A stretch of DNA of 64,000 nucleotides from Bacillus sp. Cs-700 (GCF_011082085.1 NZ_CP041063.1:4016001-4080000); one strand, 5' to 3'; positions 8,747 through 17,276 are shown, counted from the stretch's first letter. Notes: generated by a model not told the origin, from the sequence alone. Numbers and translations: made by a program.

Positions 8747-9538
8747 ATGGGACTTAAGGATAAAAGGATTGCCGTAACGGGTGGGCGAAAGGGAGAAGAG
8801 ATCCGCACCCTTATCGAAAAACAGGGTGGAAAAGCATTCATTCGCCCCGCGCAGGGAACCGTCTTTACAAACGCGGCGCATGTTGTTCAATCAATACAAG
8901 AAATCATTGAAAACCCTCCGGATTTGTTGATTTTCACAACGGGTATGGGCGAAAAGAGAATGGCTGAGCTTGCGGAAGCGAACGGTCTAGGAGCACCTTA
9001 TGAACAGCTGCTTCGAACAGTACCAATCGCTGTTCGAGGTACGAAAACATTCCAACATTTTAAACAAAAAGGGATTACTCCAAGAACAGTAGCCGATCGT
9101 GGGACGATGCATCAACTTGAAGAATCACTCGCGATCGAAAATCAATCCATTGCTCTTCAAATGCATGGAGAGAATGTGCCAACGTTTATTAAAACGCTTG
9201 AACAAGCAAATAATGAGGTTCGAACCATTTATCCGTACGAACACACGCCTCCTGAGGAAGCGGTGGTCGAACAATTGGTTGAGGAGATGGAAAGTGGGTT
9301 ACTTAATGCGGTGGCATTTACGAGTGCCATCCAGGTACGGTACTTTTTTGACTATGTTGAAAATAAGAAAAAGAAAAACGCGATCCTGTCTCTCTTAAAT
9401 GGTGAGGTTCTTCCTGTAGCCGTTGGGGAAGTAACAGAAGAACACCTGAAAGAGCGGGGAGTTGAGCGCGTCTTAACGCCAACCACACCACGTATGGGCG
9501 CGATGGTGATGGCCATGTCCAAGTATTATCAGGAATAA
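8747..9538 (+). CDS. Uroporphyrinogen-III synthase (HemD family)
   Basis: The 263-residue protein has the two-domain HemD pattern: an N-terminal IAVTGGRKGEEI strand-loop, and a C-terminal block AVAFTSAIQVRYFFDYV followed by PVAVGEVTEEHLKERGV. HemD closes hydroxymethylbilane to uroporphyrinogen III, the precursor of siroheme and heme. Because it follows a NirB-like reductase and a NirD-like protein, it may be a second copy serving siroheme supply for nitrite reduction; this is inference. The start follows AAGGAGATGGTAGAGGG. A strong terminator follows the gene. Confidence 0.85.
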   Translation: MGLKDKRIAVTGGRKGEEIRTLIEKQGGKAFIRPAQGTVFTNAAHVVQSIQEIIENPPDLLIFTTGMGEKRMAELAEANGLGAPYEQLLRTVPIAVRGTKTFQHFKQKGITPRTVADRGTMHQLEESLAIENQSIALQMHGENVPTFIKTLEQANNEVRTIYPYEHTPPEEAVVEQLVEEMESGLLNAVAFTSAIQVRYFFDYVENKKKKNAILSLLNGEVLPVAVGEVTEEHLKERGVERVLTPTTPRMGAMVMAMSKYYQE

Positions 9539-9549
9539 GAAATAAACCA

Positions 9550-9587
9550 AAAAGCCGTCTTCCTATTTAAAGGATGACGGCTTTTTA
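9550..9587. terminator. Intrinsic terminator
   Basis: AAAAAGCCGTC pairs with GACGGCTTTTT (11 bp), with the loop side extended by TTCC/GGAT. It separates convergent genes and is usable in both directions. Confidence 0.9.
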
Positions 9588-9594
9588 TATGGGT

Positions 9595-9900
9595 TTAATT
9601 TGTTTGATCAGCGAGTTTCACGAGAACGTGAGACATATGCTGACGTTCTTCCTCGTTCGCTACGTTCCATAGTTCATTTAGTACTTTTTCTTCACGGTTA
9701 CGTGGTTCTTCATGCTTCGCTAGATAGTCTGCAACGCGCTTAGCGCCTTTTGATAATCCTTCTTCACCAAGACCGAGTTTTTCGCCTTTATGAACCTGGT
9801 CACCGAGGTAGTCTTTGAAGGTTTTGAAGTTCTGCATAATATCGTCTTTCTTATCCTCACTCATATGTGCTGCTGCTTGTTTTGGATCTTTCTCTGCCAT
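9595..9900 (-). CDS. DUF3243 family protein
   Basis: This small, highly charged, soluble protein has 101 residues. The central FKDYLGDQVHKGEKLG and the C-terminal block EERQHMSHVLVKLAD match my recollection of the DUF3243 (YmfJ-like) family of Bacillus; the function of that family is not known to me. ATGs occur at 9906 and 9900; the second has better spacing from AAGGAG. The leader (AAGGAGATGAATGAAAATGGC) is almost the same as that of the YjzC-like gene upstream, so the two may be co-regulated or share ancestry of the 5' region. Confidence 0.7.
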   Translation of the reverse strand: MAEKDPKQAAAHMSEDKKDDIMQNFKTFKDYLGDQVHKGEKLGLGEEGLSKGAKRVADYLAKHEEPRNREEKVLNELWNVANEEERQHMSHVLVKLADQTN

Positions 9901-9947
9901 TTTCATTCATCTCCTTTAGTTATGTTCATTCGTTTGCTTTTTCGAAA

Positions 9948-10130
9948 TTAGGCTTTTTTCCAATATGCCGATTCTTTGCTCGATCGAAGGGGAGGAAAGG
10001 TTTCTCCACTTTGAAGGCTAATGTGCTTCTCATCTTCTGTAGGATTGCTATTGTTCCCGTTCGTTAAACCATCAAACTCATACTTGGCGTTTTCTGGAGC
10101 CTTTTCACCTGTTTTGTAACGATCTGCCAT
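9948..10130 (-). CDS. YjzC family protein
   Basis: The 60-residue soluble protein fits the YjzC family: a start of RYKTGEKAPENAKYEFDG, then HISLQSGETFPP and a C-terminal WKK. The family is small, basic and of unknown function. The ATG at 10130 follows AAGGAG at nine bases; an upstream in-frame ATG overlaps that site and is rejected. It is followed on the same strand by the DUF3243 gene 47 bases away, and preceded by a perfect 12-bp palindrome at 10207-10232. Confidence 0.7.
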   Translation of the reverse strand: MADRYKTGEKAPENAKYEFDGLTNGNNSNPTEDEKHISLQSGETFPPLRSSKESAYWKKA

Positions 10131-10206
10131 TTCACTCATCTCCTTTTTAATTAAGTACATAGGATATGTAGCCGGAAATGAGAGACAGTAAACCCAATAA
10201 ATGGTT

Positions 10207-10232
10207 TATGAGCACATTGTAATGTGCTCATA
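10207..10232. promoter_or_regulatory. Perfect 12-bp inverted repeat upstream of the yjzC-like gene
   Basis: TATGAGCACATT and AATGTGCTCATA are exact complements separated by two bases. No T-run follows on either strand, so it is less likely a terminator than a protein-binding site for the YjzC-like gene starting 77 bases away. Confidence 0.45.
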
Positions 10233-10274
10233 TGGTTTTGAGAGATTTCGAGTGGAATAAGGACTGAAAACAGA

Positions 10275-10301
10275 AAGAGGAGAGCGCTACGCTCTCCTCT
10301 T
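10275..10301 (-). terminator. Hairpin terminator overlapping a stop codon
   Basis: AAGAGGAGAGCG and CGCTCTCCTCTT form a perfect 12-bp stem with a 3-base loop. It overlaps the stop codon of the broken XRE gene and is followed on the minus strand by TCTGTTTTC. Confidence 0.75.
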
Positions 10302-10507
10302 ATTCTTCGTTTCTGTATTCCAACAAGTCGCCAGGCTGACAGTCAAGAGCCAGACAGAGCGCGTCTAATGTTGTAAAACGAATGGGTTTTCCCTTTTCGT
10401 TTTTTAATATGGATAAATTCGCCGGTGTAACGCCTACGAGTATCAGATAAGCGGTTAAGCGACATTTTCCTCTTAGCCATCATCACATCCAGTTTAATTC
10501 GAATCAT
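10300..10507 (-). pseudogene. Frameshifted XRE-family (YozG-like) regulator
   Basis: Starting at 10507, the minus strand reads MIRIKLDVMMAKRKMSLNRLSD, the usual start of short Cro/C1-type regulators that pair with DUF2975 proteins. The frame then runs to an early stop. From about 10441 the frame one base over continues as VGVTPANLSILKNEKG, then IRFTTLDALCLALDCQPGDLLEY and a stop at 10300. Removing one A within GATACTCGTAGG (about 10439-10446) restores a protein of about 68 residues with normal length and motif order. So this is either a one-base insertion that inactivated the gene or a sequence error. Confidence 0.8.
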
Positions 10508-10525
10508 CGTCCATCGCCATTGCTG

Positions 10526-11098
10526 TTAGATTGTTTGTTCATTTTCCTCCACGGCATTGACAGCGTACTTTAAGGCGGAGGCGATAAGAATAAGAACAAA
10601 ACCGCTTATTATCGTATCAATATAGTTTAATGTTGAATATTGGATCGTAGCATTCGTGATTTTTAGCAATTCAAGCGTTCGAGATGTGATCTGTTCATCT
10701 ATGTAAGTTGATACCGTTCCTAATACGATGGTTATGACGCCAAGCTTCCAAATGATCGCTACGTTCTGGTGGAGAAAAAGGCTTTTCAAATATATATTTT
10801 TTAATAACTTCCGCATGAACCATAAAAATAGCATCATAAAGAGGACGCTAGTAGATATTGAAATAAACGATAAAATCAAAAAAGATTTTTCGTCATAAAG
10901 GTCTGGCTGATTTTGGAACGTTAGTTGAATATAACTGAAAATCGGTTCATAAGGACGGAAAGATTCCGCGAGTGCACTATCGGCAAACCAAATAAGTGAC
11001 ACGTGTTCTAGTGTTGTAAAAACAAATAGTAAACCTATGACATAAAACAGGATCATGCAAATTTTCGATAATAGATTAAACCCAAACTTCCATTTCAT
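10526..11098 (-). CDS. DUF2975 family membrane protein
   Basis: This 190-residue protein has four hydrophobic segments (about residues 10-32, 68-90, 110-128 and 155-178). Size, topology and its place directly before a YozG-like XRE gene fit DUF2975 proteins such as B. subtilis YoaS. In these pairs the membrane protein is thought to act with the regulator, but the mechanism is unknown. It starts with ATG after AAAAAAGGAG. The regulator gene begins 18 bases after its stop and is frameshifted, so the pair may no longer function together. Confidence 0.72.
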   Translation of the reverse strand: MKWKFGFNLLSKICMILFYVIGLLFVFTTLEHVSLIWFADSALAESFRPYEPIFSYIQLTFQNQPDLYDEKSFLILSFISISTSVLFMMLFLWFMRKLLKNIYLKSLFLHQNVAIIWKLGVITIVLGTVSTYIDEQITSRTLELLKITNATIQYSTLNYIDTIISGFVLILIASALKYAVNAVEENEQTI

Positions 11099-11270
11099 TC
11101 GTAAACTCCTTTTTTACTGAGATATTTGATTAACATTATTTTACTACAAAACATCCCCTGTTTCGATGCTTTTTTATTGATAAACAATAATTTTATATTG
11201 AATTAAATTATTTTTACTGATATCTTAATGTTAGGAAATATTGGAATTAACTATGGATGGAGGTCACAGC

Positions 11271-12455
11271 ATGGTGGGTTGGGACAGAAACGGTCTGGTA
11301 GATGCACTGCGAGGCTGGAGTTTATTTGGGATACTAATCGCAAATCTTTTAATCTTTCAGTATGGTATTTTCGGGAAAGATGAGATTTCTTTTTTTCAGT
11401 TATCATCTGTGGATTATGGTGGATATGTAGCGATTAAAGTTCTTATCGAAAACTCGTTTATGCCTATTTTTACGTTTTTATTTGGGTATTCATTGATTTT
11501 GATGAGGAACCGTTTGCGAGAAAAAAAGCGTCGCGTAAAGTGGCATCTTTTTCGAAGATTCCTCATTTTGATTTCATTCGGTGTGCTACATGCTACCTTC
11601 CTTTGGGAGGGAGACATTTTACTTCTTTATGGCATAATGGGCATGCTCCTTCTGTTTTTTATTAATCGAAAGCGAAAGACCATTCTTGTTTGGTGTGTGG
11701 TGCTGTTTTCAATCATAACCCTTATTAGTTTCGTAGGGGGAGAAGAAGAGGCGCTCATAAGTGAAGAAAAAATCGATGTTTATCTAAAGGATACGATGGA
11801 GATATATGGATCAGGCTCTTATGACATGATCAAACATCACCGCAATAACGTGGATCCTATGGAATTAAGTGAGGGCGAAGCGTTTTTCGTCGTCTTATTT
11901 ATGCCTTTTCTTATCCTTCCAATGATGCTTCTTGGTATGTATGCTGCGCATGTTGGCTGGCTTCATACAAACAGGGTTAAGCTTTTTCAATACCTATCGA
12001 TTATTTGTCTTCCGGTTGGTCTGTTCTTGAAAGCATCACTGTATCTATCAAAAGAAATCCATTGGCTGCCAGATATGAGCTTAATAGGTGGAAGTGTTTT
12101 GGCAATCGGCTATATCAGTTTGTTTAGCTATTTTTACAGTAAGTCCAATGCCCACCTTTTTAAGGGGTTTGAAAATTTAGGGAAACTCTCGTTAACAAAC
12201 TATATCCTTCAAACGGTCGTATGTACTTCCGTTTTCTATGGCTATGGATTTGGTTTGTTTGGGAAGATGGGCGTTATTCTTTCCATTCTATTTGGAATTG
12301 GACTTTTCACTCTTCAGGTTGTAGGCAGTACGTTCTTCTTGAAGCGATTTAGACAGGGGCCGCTTGAAAAGGTGATGCGGACGGTTGTTTACTTAGAAAA
12401 CCCTTTTCAAAACAGGAAAAAAAGTCAATTAAAAGATGAAATGAAAGTTAGTTAG
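11271..12455 (+). CDS. DUF418 (YeiB-like) membrane protein
   Basis: The 394-residue integral membrane protein has about nine to ten hydrophobic segments. The opening VDALRGWSLFGILIANLLIF, the arginine-rich loop after the second segment (MRNRLREKKRRVKWHLFRR) and the C-terminal block LSLTNYILQTVVC identify the DUF418/YeiB family, which is related to acyltransferase-3 membrane proteins. The role is not established. The frame is open from 11241, but the ATG at 11271 has GGAGG at proper spacing. PH-domain genes ydbS and ydbT follow closely and may be in the same transcript. Confidence 0.85.
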   Translation: MVGWDRNGLVDALRGWSLFGILIANLLIFQYGIFGKDEISFFQLSSVDYGGYVAIKVLIENSFMPIFTFLFGYSLILMRNRLREKKRRVKWHLFRRFLILISFGVLHATFLWEGDILLLYGIMGMLLLFFINRKRKTILVWCVVLFSIITLISFVGGEEEALISEEKIDVYLKDTMEIYGSGSYDMIKHHRNNVDPMELSEGEAFFVVLFMPFLILPMMLLGMYAAHVGWLHTNRVKLFQYLSIICLPVGLFLKASLYLSKEIHWLPDMSLIGGSVLAIGYISLFSYFYSKSNAHLFKGFENLGKLSLTNYILQTVVCTSVFYGYGFGLFGKMGVILSILFGIGLFTLQVVGSTFFLKRFRQGPLEKVMRTVVYLENPFQNRKKSQLKDEMKVS

Positions 12456-12467
12456 AGGAGTGGCGGT

Positions 12468-12965
12468 ATGGCAGTAGAAATTAGTAATCCAAATCTGACA
12501 TTGTCAAAGGATGTTGTGAAAGTATGGACGATTAATGAAATCATTGGAAACGCTATCGGCTTTCTTGTATTAGGTACTCTTTTTTATCTGGACCATCGTT
12601 TTTTATGGTGGGAATGGATCGGATGGCTTCTACTTGTGGTAACGGTGGTTTCCATCATAACAGCCATTTGGGATATTTTCTTTCATCCAAAACTAAAATA
12701 CAAGCACTGGCGATATGAAATAGACGAGGAGTATTTGAAACTGCGGCACGGGGCGATCAATGAAACACATCAGCTTGTGCCGATGAGCAAAATTCAATCT
12801 GTCGCAACGAAACAGGGGCCCCTACTTAGACGATATAAACTTTACGCCTTAACAATTGAGACGATGGGCTCCTCTCATCAGATTCCTGCACTGGTAAAAG
12901 AAGAAGCGTTTCAACTTCGTGATGAAATCGCTCGCTTTGCGAAGGTAACGGAGGAAGGGGAATGA
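12468..12965 (+). CDS. ydbS: PH domain-containing membrane protein, YdbS-like
   Basis: The 165-residue protein has two membrane segments near the N-terminus (about residues 27-65), then a bacterial PH domain (bPH2) with YEIDEEYLKLRHGAINETHQLVPMSKIQSV. This matches B. subtilis YdbS, which is encoded with YdbT. A role of the pair in resistance to antimicrobial peptides or envelope stress has been suggested for relatives; I infer no more. Its stop overlaps the ATG of the next gene by four bases, indicating coupled translation. Confidence 0.85.
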   Translation: MAVEISNPNLTLSKDVVKVWTINEIIGNAIGFLVLGTLFYLDHRFLWWEWIGWLLLVVTVVSIITAIWDIFFHPKLKYKHWRYEIDEEYLKLRHGAINETHQLVPMSKIQSVATKQGPLLRRYKLYALTIETMGSSHQIPALVKEEAFQLRDEIARFAKVTEEGE

Positions 12966-14443
12966 TGAGTTTTAAAAGGTATTCCCTCTGGATGATTGCC
13001 TTTGACACATGGAAGCTCGGAAAGAATGCGATCTTCTTTCTTGTTTACTTTTTCCTTATTAAAGGGAGTTCTGATTCATTTTTCTTTGTATATGGGAGGC
13101 CGGCTGTTCTCATTCTTCTCGGACTTTCAGTTGTTCGCATTGGATTGAAATGGTTCACAAAAAAATACTGTCTTGATGACCATGCCTTCCATCTTCATGA
13201 AGGAATTTTTACGACCTCCAAACGGACCATTCCATTCACAAAAATTGAAAACATCAATGAACATACATCCTTCTTTCATCGCCTAACCGGAACAACCTCC
13301 ATCATTTTTGAAACAGGTATGAAGGGCGACGAAGCAGCTGTTGAATTTGACATTGTTTCACGCAGTCAGGCAAATGCACTGAAGGAACACGTTTCTACTA
13401 AATTAGAAAAGAAAGAAACGGAAGAATTGGATGCAGCTGAGGAAAAAGAGCTATCTGATCGAAAAATCCATTTCAGAGCTCAAAAAAAGGATCTCTTGAA
13501 AGCTTCATTTACCTCCTTAAGCTTTCTTTTCTTTGTTCCTTTGATCGCTAGTTTGTATTCTAAATTGGATGACATGTTTGGGGTAGAAAAAGATGCAGAA
13601 GGCTTGATTGCCTTTCTATTGCAGTCAGGTTGGTTGATTGCAATAATCGCCTTACTCGTCATTTTAGTATCCATTGGGTTTGGGATCACACGAACGTTTC
13701 TAAAATATGGGGGTTTTGAAATCACTTCTGACGCTGATCGCATCTACATACAAAAAGGGGTGGTGGATGCTACGAAGTTTTCGATATCAAAACATCGCGT
13801 TCAGGCAATAGAAATTCACCAAACAGTGCTCAAGCGCTTATTGGGTCTTGCGGAGGTAAAGTTAACGAGTGTTGGTGAAGCACGATCTGATGAAGTAAAG
13901 CTTGAAAGTAATTCTTTGTACCCGTTTTTACCTGTCCATCAAGCCTATGAAATGATTGAAGAGATGTTGCCAACTTATCAAGTAACGGAAAAGATGAATC
14001 AGCTGCCAAGAGCCTCTTTGTGGATTCGCCTGATGCGGCCAAGCTTTTTGTGGATCATTGGAACAGGCGTAGTCTGGTATTTTAAGCCGGATATACTAAA
14101 TGTTCCCTGGTGGGTTCTCTCGCTGATTTTGCTTCTTATTGTTAGTGTCATCAAGTACTTTGATTACAAAAACACAAAATATATGTTAAACGAAGCTTTT
14201 GTGCAATTTAAAACAGGTGGTTTATCCACTTCTTTGTTTGTAACAAAGCGAAGCAAAGTGATTGAAATTAGCGTAAGTCGTGGCTTTATTCAAAAACGGT
14301 TTGGACTGACTTCGATTGGCATCGTGAACCGTTCAAAACCTGTTCATCATTCAGAAGTTGTGGATGTCCCACAGGAGCTAGCAGATGCTTTTTATCAATG
14401 GTATTTAGGAAGAGGGAAAGAAGTGCAATTAACCAGGAGATAG
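12962..14443 (+). CDS. ydbT: PH domain-containing membrane protein, YdbT-like
   Basis: The 493-residue membrane protein contains repeated bPH2 domains. The first follows the N-terminal membrane pair (HLHEGIFTTSKRTIPFTKIENI), the second follows a central pair near residue 220 (IYIQKGVVDATKFSISKHRVQAIEI), and a third follows the membrane pair near residue 370 (FKTGGLSTSLFVTKRSKVIEI). This three-repeat layout is that of YdbT. It is coupled to the YdbS-like gene by an ATGA overlap and should form an envelope complex with it. Confidence 0.85.
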   Translation: MMSFKRYSLWMIAFDTWKLGKNAIFFLVYFFLIKGSSDSFFFVYGRPAVLILLGLSVVRIGLKWFTKKYCLDDHAFHLHEGIFTTSKRTIPFTKIENINEHTSFFHRLTGTTSIIFETGMKGDEAAVEFDIVSRSQANALKEHVSTKLEKKETEELDAAEEKELSDRKIHFRAQKKDLLKASFTSLSFLFFVPLIASLYSKLDDMFGVEKDAEGLIAFLLQSGWLIAIIALLVILVSIGFGITRTFLKYGGFEITSDADRIYIQKGVVDATKFSISKHRVQAIEIHQTVLKRLLGLAEVKLTSVGEARSDEVKLESNSLYPFLPVHQAYEMIEEMLPTYQVTEKMNQLPRASLWIRLMRPSFLWIIGTGVVWYFKPDILNVPWWVLSLILLLIVSVIKYFDYKNTKYMLNEAFVQFKTGGLSTSLFVTKRSKVIEISVSRGFIQKRFGLTSIGIVNRSKPVHHSEVVDVPQELADAFYQWYLGRGKEVQLTRR

Positions 14444-14456
14444 TAAAGAGGAAGAA

Positions 14457-14615
14457 ATGGACTTATTGAATGAGGTCTCTTTAATTTCAAACAAGGTAAA
14501 TGCAATAGACCTATTTCATCATGTAAGGACGTATGTGGATGATTTCTTGAACAAGGGAATCATTATCTTTCTTATTGTGGTATCTAGCCTTGCTTTCAAA
14601 TTTACTTTAGAGTAA
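14457..14615 (+). CDS. Small single-pass membrane protein, hypothetical
   Basis: A 52-codon frame starts 13 bases after the ydbT-like stop, behind AAAGAGGAAG. It has a polar N-terminal half and one strongly hydrophobic C-terminal segment (about residues 33-48, GIIIFLIVVSSLAFKF). Location, spacing and composition make it a believable last gene of the PH-domain operon. I do not recognise it. Confidence 0.45.
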   Translation: MDLLNEVSLISNKVNAIDLFHHVRTYVDDFLNKGIIIFLIVVSSLAFKFTLE

Positions 14616-14670
14616 AGGACGGAGTGGTGTGCGAGAGACTACTTGCAAAGGGATATGAGGGAGTTTGTGA

Positions 14671-14763
14671 ATGAAGCACTATGCTTCCATTTTAGATGCG
14701 TTGCTATACCGGAGCTGGTGTTGCGATCGCTTAGGGTTTTCTTATGAGTGGTATGATAAGTAG
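14671..14763 (+). CDS. Possible 30-residue peptide, hypothetical
   Basis: An ATG with GAGGGAG nine bases upstream opens a 30-codon frame ending at TAG 14761-14763. The peptide is aromatic and has a Cys-Cys pair (WCCDRLGFSYEWYDK at the end). It lies in the otherwise gene-poor stretch 14616-14802. Support is only the ribosome binding site and unusual composition. Confidence 0.25.
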   Translation: MKHYASILDALLYRSWCCDRLGFSYEWYDK

Positions 14764-14802
14764 TATATTAATTGAAAGAAATAGAGTAATGGAGGTGCCA
14801 TC

Positions 14803-15657
14803 ATGCAACAGATCAAACAAATCGGTGATCGTTTTTACTACCAAACCCCGGTTTCAGAAACCGACCGCCCGATTCTAGGAATGGTAGTTGGGGATGAGAA
14901 GTCGTTAATGATTGACGCAGGAAATTCAGAAAACCATGCACGTTATTTTCTAGAGGAACTTTCAGATCGGGGACTTAAAAGACCTGATCTGTTGGCGCTT
15001 ACCCACTGGCATTGGGATCACATCTTTGGATTATCCGCGCTCAGAGATACGGTCTCGATTTCTTCTTTACAAACAAAAGAAGAAATGGCTAAGCTCATCC
15101 CCTTATCATGGTCTGATGCTGCCCTTGATCAGCGTGTGGCAGAAGGAACGGAAATTGAATTTTGTGCAACTGCTATTAAGAAGGAGTTTGGGGATCATCG
15201 TGATATAACGATCACGCTTCCACATGTAACCTTTGAAGGAAAGCTAGAAATTGATTTAGGTGGCGTAACGTGTGTCCTTCAACATGTTGGCGGGAATCAT
15301 GCCGCTGACTCGGTTGTCGTCTACCTAAAAGAAGAAAAAATTCTATTTTTAGGTGATTGCTTTTATCCTGATATTTTTTCTAGTAAAACCAACTACACGG
15401 TGAAAACGACAAACCGACTCCTTGATGTGCTTGAAGGATTTGAAGCGGAATGGGTGATTTTATCACACGGGGAGGCGATTCAAATTGAAGCATTTAGGAA
15501 AGAAGTAAAGCTTCTGCGAACGGTTTCTTCTATTGCGGAAGCGTGTAGTGGGAATCAGCAAGAAATGCAACGTTCTTTCAAAGATAGCGTTGGAAGAGAG
15601 CTTAACGAAGAGGAGCTTGAAGTAGTTCAAGAATTCGCAAACGGGTACCGTCTCTAA
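14803..15657 (+). CDS. MBL-fold metallo-hydrolase
   Basis: The 284-residue soluble protein has the metallo-beta-lactamase zinc motif HWHWDH near residue 68 (HxHxDH), a later metal-binding His in GGNHAADSVVVY near residue 166, an Asp in LFLGDCFYPD near residue 185, and a final His in LSHGEAI. All metal ligands appear present, so it should be an active hydrolase. The substrate cannot be deduced. The ATG follows GGAGGTG. An ABC ATPase gene follows 40 bases downstream in the same direction. Confidence 0.88.
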   Translation: MQQIKQIGDRFYYQTPVSETDRPILGMVVGDEKSLMIDAGNSENHARYFLEELSDRGLKRPDLLALTHWHWDHIFGLSALRDTVSISSLQTKEEMAKLIPLSWSDAALDQRVAEGTEIEFCATAIKKEFGDHRDITITLPHVTFEGKLEIDLGGVTCVLQHVGGNHAADSVVVYLKEEKILFLGDCFYPDIFSSKTNYTVKTTNRLLDVLEGFEAEWVILSHGEAIQIEAFRKEVKLLRTVSSIAEACSGNQQEMQRSFKDSVGRELNEEELEVVQEFANGYRL

Positions 15658-15697
15658 AAGAGTTTGTGGAAATACACGATAAAAGTGAGGGAGTATC

Positions 15698-16510
15698 ATG
15701 GCGCTCGTTCATGTTGAAAACGCCTATTATCAGCGACAGAACCAAATGATTTTATCTAACATTTCTTTTACAATTGAACAAGGACAGCACCAAGCAATCA
15801 TTGGATTAAATGGATCAGGAAAAACGACGCTGCTTCAGTTGATTTACGGAGAAACTTGGCCGCTGAGTCGGTATTCCCCGGTTATCGAAGTGTTAGGTGA
15901 GCGGCTTGGAAAAACCGATTTAAATGAATTGAGAAGATCGATTGGATGGGTAAGTAGTGCATTTACAGAACGAATTTCACCCATGCAAGAGGTAACAGAA
16001 GTTGTGATGAGTGGGAAATTTGCTTCCGTGGGTCTTTATGAGCATGTGACAGAAGAGGATAAAGCGCAGGCAGAGAAGCTCATGCAAGAGTGGGGGCTAC
16101 AGCATTTGCATAACAAGACGTTTCAGGTTTGTTCGCAGGGAGAAAAGCAAAAGATCCTAATTACGCGAGCCTTAATGGCTTCACCAAAGCTTCTTATTCT
16201 CGATGAACCGTGTACGGGTCTTGATTTGTATTCACGTGAAAAGCTCTTAGCACAAGTGGAGCGACTTGCAAAACAGGAAAAGAGTCCAACAATGATCTAC
16301 ATTACGCACCATATTGAAGAAATTCCTCCTGCCTTCACTCATGCGATGTTAATGGAAAATGGAACGATTGCGGCAAAAGGAAACAAAGAGGATGTCATCA
16401 CATCAGGAAATTTAAGTGAAATCATGGATCTACCGCTAGATGTTACGTGGAACAAAGGGCGTGCGTGGGTTCAAGTTATATCAGATGAGAAGGAGTCAAC
16501 AGTTAGATAA
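15698..16510 (+). CDS. ylmA: ABC transporter ATP-binding protein, YlmA-like
   Basis: This is a 270-residue stand-alone ATPase. Walker A is GLNGSGKT at residues 36-43 and Walker B is LLILDEPCTGLDL near residue 168. The signature loop is degenerate (CSQGEKQK instead of LSGGQ), as I recall for YlmA and its relatives. Length and layout match B. subtilis YlmA. No permease gene is adjacent: the two genes downstream encode small hydrophobic proteins that do not look like ABC permeases. It could therefore serve a distant transporter or act in regulation. Confidence 0.8.
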   Translation: MALVHVENAYYQRQNQMILSNISFTIEQGQHQAIIGLNGSGKTTLLQLIYGETWPLSRYSPVIEVLGERLGKTDLNELRRSIGWVSSAFTERISPMQEVTEVVMSGKFASVGLYEHVTEEDKAQAEKLMQEWGLQHLHNKTFQVCSQGEKQKILITRALMASPKLLILDEPCTGLDLYSREKLLAQVERLAKQEKSPTMIYITHHIEEIPPAFTHAMLMENGTIAAKGNKEDVITSGNLSEIMDLPLDVTWNKGRAWVQVISDEKESTVR

Positions 16511-16532
16511 ACGTTATCGATAAGGAGGTTTC

Positions 16533-16790
16533 ATGAAACGATTTAATAAACTAATGTATGGTTGGTTTTATATTATAAACCCACTAGGATTTGTAATAGG
16601 AAGTCTTCTGTGGAAATACTATTTGTCGGATCTCTCTCTTAGTGAAAGTGTAACAGATACCCTTTCCATTCTTGGAATCTATTATTTCTTCATGAGCATT
16701 CTCTGGTTTTTCAACATGAATAAGGTTGAACGTGTTTCTCGAGAGATGGCACATACGCCTAACCAGCAACATAAGGATGGAATGAGATGA
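16533..16790 (+). CDS. Small membrane protein, hypothetical
   Basis: The 85-residue protein has two predicted membrane segments (about residues 10-28 and 42-62) and a basic, polar C-terminal tail. It starts with ATG after AAGGAGG. Its end overlaps the next gene by four bases (ATGA). I do not recognise the family; operon position after the YlmA-like ATPase may mean related function. Confidence 0.7.
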   Translation: MKRFNKLMYGWFYIINPLGFVIGSLLWKYYLSDLSLSESVTDTLSILGIYYFFMSILWFFNMNKVERVSREMAHTPNQQHKDGMR

Positions 16791-17152
16791 AAGATTTCAA
16801 CTCACTTACATATAAAGAACTCACGATCCGATATGCGGTGCTGACGATTTTGCTGTCGCTTACAATCTTTGTGGTACCGTACTATTTACCGATATGGACT
16901 TATCTTGTTTGTATGGTTATTGCCATCTCTAGCGTTGGGAGAACCCTTGTGAAATGGCTGCGTGGTGAGGTGAGAAAAACGTCTCTTAAGGGAGATGTCA
17001 TACGAAGCTGTACAGTTTCTTTTATGGCTATTCTCTTATTAGTAACGCCGCTTCCTTATTCGATTGTAGTAAAGCTGGGGATTGTTCTCTTTCTATTGAT
17101 TGTGAATATGTTTGAAATTATGGAGCTGAAAAATAAGCATCAACGTTCATGA
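16787..17152 (+). CDS. Small membrane protein, hypothetical
   Basis: The 121-residue protein has two pairs of hydrophobic segments (about residues 14-50 and 75-112) separated by a basic loop with several Lys and Arg. It is translationally coupled to the preceding small membrane protein through a four-base overlap, so the two may form a complex. No known motif is recognised. Confidence 0.7.
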   Translation: MKDFNSLTYKELTIRYAVLTILLSLTIFVVPYYLPIWTYLVCMVIAISSVGRTLVKWLRGEVRKTSLKGDVIRSCTVSFMAILLLVTPLPYSIVVKLGIVLFLLIVNMFEIMELKNKHQRS

Positions 17153-17247
17153 AAATAGACCTAAATCATTTGACTCATTTTTCTTAATGAATGTTTGCTA
17201 TCATCACGTTTCATTTAATTGAATGGTGATAATTTTCTAATAATACA

Positions 17248-17276
17248 TTGACAATTCATTAAACAAAAGATATTAT
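17248..17276 (+). promoter_or_regulatory. Sigma-A promoter of the cysJI leader
   Basis: TTGACA, a 17-bp AT-rich spacer and TATTAT lie 40 bp before the S-box aptamer. This is an almost consensus promoter in the right place to drive the riboswitch transcript. Confidence 0.8.
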
